A stretch of 64,000 nt of DNA from Tabrizicola_A aquatica (GTDB lineage: Bacteria; Pseudomonadota; Alphaproteobacteria; Rhodobacterales; Rhodobacteraceae), in NCBI GenBank assembly GCA_965194375.1, contig CBDAEL010000005.1. The stretch is one strand, 5' to 3'. How positions within the stretch are numbered: position 1 is the first letter of the stretch; every line of letters starts with the position of its first letter. This document shows, piece by piece, positions 60,317 through 64,000 of this stretch. The position numbers and the translations under genes are program-made. Under the pieces are notes generated by a model. The model had not been told where the DNA came from. It made no database searches and saw nothing but the letters and a program-made list of their open reading frames with translations.

Positions 60317-63079
60317 ATGACACATGCAAAACTGAGCATCATTACCGCGATTGAACCGAACCGGCTTTCCAAGGGTTTTTCCTTGGGAACTGGCGGTGAT
60401 CTTCTGAAATCTCCCGGCGGTAATTTGGTTCGCGGCAAGATCGAAGCGCAGACAATCAACACATTGCATGACCTAGCTGTAACCTTGCAGTCTCTGACAC
60501 CTGCACAGGCGTTGGTTTACGGCGTTCCGATCAACGCTGCATCCAAGGTTATGACCCGAAAAGCATTTGCAAACAGTGGTAATCCCGAAGGTGCAACAAC
60601 CCGGACTAACGACGCATTCCGTTGGCCGGATGGCGCGGGCGTTATGATGCTGGACTATGATCCAAGCGCTGGGGGTGCGGCGTTGGACCGTGAAGGGTTG
60701 GTACAGGCGATCCGCACCGCAGCGCCGGGGCTGGCAGACGCCGCAATGCTGTGGTGGCCTAGCGCATCAAGCTGCATTTGGTCCGGTGACAGGGAATTGC
60801 GGGGCATAAAGGGCCAGAGGCTTTATCTTCTTGTGAAAGATGCCGTGGACATTCCGCGTGCGGGTGCGGCGCTGACCGCGCACCTCTGGCTTGCTGGGCA
60901 AGGCCACATCGAAATTAGCAAGTCGGGAGCTATGCTCGAGCGGACGCTGGTTGATGCCTCTGTTTGGCAGCCGTCCCGCCTTGATTTTGCGGGCGGGGCG
61001 GCCTGCGGACCGGGTCTGGAACAACGCCGCGGCCATCCTGTCATCATTGCGGGTAGTGCGATGCTGATTGATAGCCGCGCAGCTTGCCCGGATCTGACAG
61101 CCAGCGAACGCGAGAAACTGGCCTGCATAAAGGCTGAGGCTAAAGGGGCCGCACAGCCCGAGGCTGAAGGTGTCCGGGATGCTTGGATTGATGCCCGAGT
61201 GCAAGAGATGGTCCCGCCAGAGGATCGAGGTAATCCCGAAAAAAGTAAACAAGCAGAAAGCATCGCGCGCAGGACGTTGGAAACGGGCGTTCTCGCTGGT
61301 GATTTTGTCTTGCATATAAAGTCTGGGGATCATGTCCTGCCCGTGTCGGTGGGGGCCGTACTAGATAACCGCGAGCGTTGGCATGGATGCCTGACCCTAG
61401 ATCCACTTGAACCCGATTATGACGGAGCGCGTTTGGTCGGACGGCTGTTTTTGATGCAAGGCCGCCCGGCGATTCACAGCTTCGCGCACGGCGGCAAGAC
61501 CTATCGTTTGCATCGCGCACCTGCCCGGATTGAACTGGCTAAGGGCCACACCGCAGAAGGTGCGACCGCTACTATTGAACTATTGCGGCGCGATCCGGTT
61601 GCCTTTGACTTTGGCGAACAGCTTGCCCTTGCTGAAAATGGGCGTGTCTATCCTCTTTGCGAAAACGCTCTCGCTCACCACTTGGGCACGGTGACCCAAT
61701 TCTGGAAATGGATACAGAAGGGCGAGGTGCTAGTGCCTGATGATTGTGACCCGCCACCCGCATTGCTGAAACAGATCATCGCGCAGGGCGGACGCCGAAA
61801 TCTGAAGGCGCTTAACGGCGTCATAACCGGACCGACGGTGCGCCCGGATGGCAGCGTGCTAAATACGCCAGGCTATGACCTTGCGACGCGCCTGCTGTTC
61901 GACCCTTTGGGTGAGACCGTGCCAGACGTTCCGGCATATCCGACCTTAGAACAGGCTAGGGACGCGATCGATACCTTGTTACACCCTTTCCACTCCTTTC
62001 CATTTGTGGATGCGACCGCCGAGGGCGCGATGCTTGCCGCGGTGCTGACAGCCGCAATCCGACCTGTTTTGCCGACCTCACCAGCGATCGCCTTTGATGC
62101 TCCAATCCAAGGAAGCGGCAAGACCCTGCTGGCGAACTGCGTGGGCGCGATCGTAGAGGGGCGAGCGCCAGACGTTTGGCCGCACACGCAGGGGCGTGAC
62201 GATGAAGAAACCCGAAAGCGGCTGTTCACCGCCCTGCGAACCGGCGGCAAGGCGTTGGTTTGGGATAATGTCACAGGTGTTTTTGACAGCGCCAGTATGG
62301 CCGCGTTTATCACCGCAGAAGCGATGGTCGATCGCGTCCTTGGGAAATCCGAGGCGATCCGCATCCCCAACAGGGCGATGCTAATCCTGACTGGTAACAA
62401 CCTGTCATTGGCAGGCGACTTGCCGCGTCGCGTCATCATCTGCCGTATTGATCCCGAGACTGAGCAACCTTTTGCCCGCCAATTCAATCTGGATCCCCTG
62501 CAGTGGGTGCTGGAAAACCGAATTGCAATGCTGGCTGCGGCCTGCACACTGATCCGAGCCAAATTTACGCACATGACACAACCGGCACCTGGCAGGCTTG
62601 CCTCATTTGAGGCCTGGGATGACCTGGTGCGCCAAACCGTGGTGTTTGCGAACACGATGCTGCGGCCATCTGAATTCGGCGACCCAATGGATCTCGTGCG
62701 TGAGGCGCAGGCAGCCGATCCCGAAGCTGATGCGCTCTTTGCCCTCCTCGACGCGCTGCGAGATAGGTTTAGGAGCGCGGAGTTCAACGCCAAGGAAATC
62801 TTGGTCGCGATGCAATGTGACACGGGGCGCGGAGCAATTGAAACCGCCCTTGTGGATATCGCGGGCGATAAGGCCGCACGATCGGCAAAAAGCCTTGGGC
62901 GTGTTCTGAAGCATCGCGAGGGCCGGATCGTTCATGGCTTACGTCTCACTGGCCGGGCAGACACCGCAAGCGGAAGCCGCTTTTACCGGGTTCAGGCTCT
63001 CGAAGGTCCAGAAAACGGGTTTAACAGGTTTAACGGCTTTGCCCCCAGTCACACGGAAGAAGATCCTGTCCCCTTCTGA
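60317..63079 (+). CDS. Primase/helicase-like ATPase of the integrative element
   Basis: About 920 aa. GAGG lies 8 nt before ATG 60317 (the open frame extends 16 codons further). The N-terminal third resembles an archaeo-eukaryotic-type primase: GVMMLDYDPSAGG with Asp113/Asp115 as a DxD metal motif, then GQRLYLLVKD and RTLVDASVWQPSRLDFAGG. The C-terminal third is a P-loop ATPase: Walker A in APIQGSGKTLL (Lys602), Walker B KALVWDNV (Asp650) and a sensor-1-like LILTGNN. This layout fits a replication initiator/primase-helicase of an integrative or phage-satellite element. The primase part is inference; the ATPase part is clear. Confidence 0.75.
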   Translation: MTHAKLSIITAIEPNRLSKGFSLGTGGDLLKSPGGNLVRGKIEAQTINTLHDLAVTLQSLTPAQALVYGVPINAASKVMTRKAFANSGNPEGATTRTNDAFRWPDGAGVMMLDYDPSAGGAALDREGLVQAIRTAAPGLADAAMLWWPSASSCIWSGDRELRGIKGQRLYLLVKDAVDIPRAGAALTAHLWLAGQGHIEISKSGAMLERTLVDASVWQPSRLDFAGGAACGPGLEQRRGHPVIIAGSAMLIDSRAACPDLTASEREKLACIKAEAKGAAQPEAEGVRDAWIDARVQEMVPPEDRGNPEKSKQAESIARRTLETGVLAGDFVLHIKSGDHVLPVSVGAVLDNRERWHGCLTLDPLEPDYDGARLVGRLFLMQGRPAIHSFAHGGKTYRLHRAPARIELAKGHTAEGATATIELLRRDPVAFDFGEQLALAENGRVYPLCENALAHHLGTVTQFWKWIQKGEVLVPDDCDPPPALLKQIIAQGGRRNLKALNGVITGPTVRPDGSVLNTPGYDLATRLLFDPLGETVPDVPAYPTLEQARDAIDTLLHPFHSFPFVDATAEGAMLAAVLTAAIRPVLPTSPAIAFDAPIQGSGKTLLANCVGAIVEGRAPDVWPHTQGRDDEETRKRLFTALRTGGKALVWDNVTGVFDSASMAAFITAEAMVDRVLGKSEAIRIPNRAMLILTGNNLSLAGDLPRRVIICRIDPETEQPFARQFNLDPLQWVLENRIAMLAAACTLIRAKFTHMTQPAPGRLASFEAWDDLVRQTVVFANTMLRPSEFGDPMDLVREAQAADPEADALFALLDALRDRFRSAEFNAKEILVAMQCDTGRGAIETALVDIAGDKAARSAKSLGRVLKHREGRIVHGLRLTGRADTASGSRFYRVQALEGPENGFNRFNGFAPSHTEEDPVPF

Positions 63080-63136
63080 TATGGCAACAGGGGAAACTAA
63101 CCCGCCAAACCCGCCAAACCCATTTTGGAGCAACAC

Positions 63137-63433
63137 ATGACCCATTTTCACTACTTGGTCGAAAACCTGGCGCCTGAGGAAAAGGCGGCAGCGACAAATG
63201 CCGTCGCTGCCCGAATCCGGCAAATAGAAACCCTGCCCGACACCACCCCCGGCTGTGCTGACCTTTCCATCGGAGGGGTCTTGGCGGCATGCTGCAACCG
63301 ACCCCGCCGCCCGCCCGATACATCCCCCCGTGGCCGGCATGGGGGCATCGCGGGTCCTCCAGGCAGGGCTAGGGCGCGGGTGGTTCTTGCCCCTAGAGTC
63401 AGGCAGAGACAGATTTTCCTAAGGGGATTGTAA
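63137..63433 (+). CDS. Small hypothetical protein of the mobile region
   Basis: 98 aa, GGAG 6 nt before ATG 63137. The first 60 residues (HFHYLVENLAPEEKAAATNAVAARIRQIE) look like a real helical protein. The rest is Arg/Pro/Gly-rich and may be frameshifted or random reading. No family recognised. Follows the primase/helicase gene by 57 bp. Confidence 0.45.
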   Translation: MTHFHYLVENLAPEEKAAATNAVAARIRQIETLPDTTPGCADLSIGGVLAACCNRPRRPPDTSPRGRHGGIAGPPGRARARVVLAPRVRQRQIFLRGL

Positions 63434-63533
63434 TGCTAACATTAGTAACAATCTAGCGACCTGACGCGGGACCAAGTAGGCAACTTGATATATAGAAGTG
63501 ACACTCCCAAACCTGTTGTTTGGCGCAGAGAAC

Positions 63534-64000
63534 TGAGCTACTCCCCAACTCTTGGACAGCTTTCCGGGTTGTTTAAGCTACTGCCTGCACCTGCTGATCG
63601 GTTTCAATGCGGTTAAAGTAGACCACGGCGGGCGGTTGGCCGCCATGGGCAGTGTGAGGGCGTTGGTGGTTGTAGAAGGTGATCCAGCGCCCGATGCCGA
63701 CCCGTGCCTGCGATCCGGTTTCCCAGGCGTGCAGATAGACGCATTCATACTTCAGGGACCGCCACAGGCGCTCGATGAAGATGTTGTCGATGCAGCGCCC
63801 TTTGCCGTCCATAGAGATCCGGGTGCCAACCCGTTTCAGCCTGTCAGTCCAGACGAAGGACGTGAACTGGCTGCCCTGATCCGTGTTCATGATCTCGGGC
63901 GGGCCGAACTTATGGATCGCCTCGTTCAAAGCCTCCACGCAGAAGTCGGCTTCCAGCGTGTTGGATATCCGCCAGGCCAGCACCTTGCGGGTATACCAGT
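63534..64000 (-). mobile_element. IS3-family insertion sequence, one end (continues past window)
   Basis: The likely terminal inverted repeat begins TGAGCTACTCCCCAA at 63534, the start pattern of IS3-type elements, and is followed by the 3' end of the transposase gene on the minus strand. The other end lies beyond 64000. The bases just before it (63434-63533) hold no gene. Confidence 0.7.
63573..64000 (-). CDS. IS3-family transposase (OrfB, integrase core), C-terminal part
   Basis: The reading frame is open to the window edge (codons for WYTRKVLAWRISNT at 63950-64000), so the 5' part is missing. The DDE core is visible: Asp in IMNTDQGSQFTS and Glu in DNIFIERLWRSLKYE. The family tail GRWITFYNHQRPHTAHGGQPPAVVY is also present. 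The protein appears intact as far as it goes. The DNA here is part of the mobile region next to the integrative element. Confidence 0.92.
   Translation of the reverse strand, partial: WYTRKVLAWRISNTLEADFCVEALNEAIHKFGPPEIMNTDQGSQFTSFVWTDRLKRVGTRISMDGKGRCIDNIFIERLWRSLKYECVYLHAWETGSQARVGIGRWITFYNHQRPHTAHGGQPPAVVYFNRIETDQQVQAVA

Overview
The window is a contiguous stretch of a high-GC alphaproteobacterial chromosome. It most likely comes from the order Rhodobacterales (Rhodobacter/Roseobacter group). Reasons: a DUF4167 protein, a DddP-type DMSP lyase with its full active-site residue set, a DUF3445 haem-dependent N-demethylase, a glnB-glnA pair, and several copies of an intergenic hairpin-plus-tail repeat of the kind I associate with this order. 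The species cannot be named from the sequence alone.

Layout. 1-2.6 kb: the 3' part of prfA, then prmC and a DUF4167 protein. 2.65-10.2 kb, minus strand: one compact run lptF-lptG-lptD-surA-pdxA-rsmA, whose first four genes export and assemble lipopolysaccharide and outer-membrane proteins. 10.4-12.4 kb: pepA and holC. 12.6-14.4 kb: a first RTX protein. 14.5-20.1 kb: ndk, an ABC-F ATPase, a possible nuclease-fold protein, a DMT transporter and the rpsF-rpsR-rplI operon. 20.3-24.4 kb: dgkA-eptA (lipid A modification plus recycling of its diacylglycerol by-product), a secreted YceI protein and a cytochrome b561-YceI fusion. 24.6-26.7 kb: fabD, fabG and acpP. 26.8-28.7 kb: two ureohydrolases. 28.8-36.2 kb: an orphan fliG, purB, a DUF333 lipoprotein coupled to dddP, the DUF3445 gene, glnA and glnB. 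36.4-42.4 kb: nnr, xth, a glycosyltransferase-like unknown, an A-type Fe-S carrier, dgt, dsbB and a DedA-like protein, followed by tRNA-Leu(CAA).

43.5-57.4 kb is the most striking region. Three consecutive large RTX proteins (1065, 1334 and 2010 aa) each end in a Hint (hedgehog/intein-like) domain starting CFTPG, and each begins with a different beta-rich module (LamG-like, choice-of-anchor-L-like, nidogen-like). The largest carries six tandem 480-bp repeats in an alternating A-B-A-B-A-B pattern, i.e. a 960-bp higher-order repeat. No type I secretion genes are in the window, so the exporter must be encoded elsewhere.

57.4-64.0 kb: a MocA-like nucleotidyltransferase, then a mobile region with a tyrosine integrase, an unknown protein, an AlpA-like regulator, a large primase/helicase-like ATPase and a small ORF. 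It is bounded at the window edge by a truncated IS3-family insertion sequence. No CRISPR array or rRNA was seen. The best candidates for new biology are the RTX-Hint cluster with its higher-order repeats, the integrative element's replication module, the palindromic insertion inside nnr, and the ureohydrolase with a replaced metal ligand.
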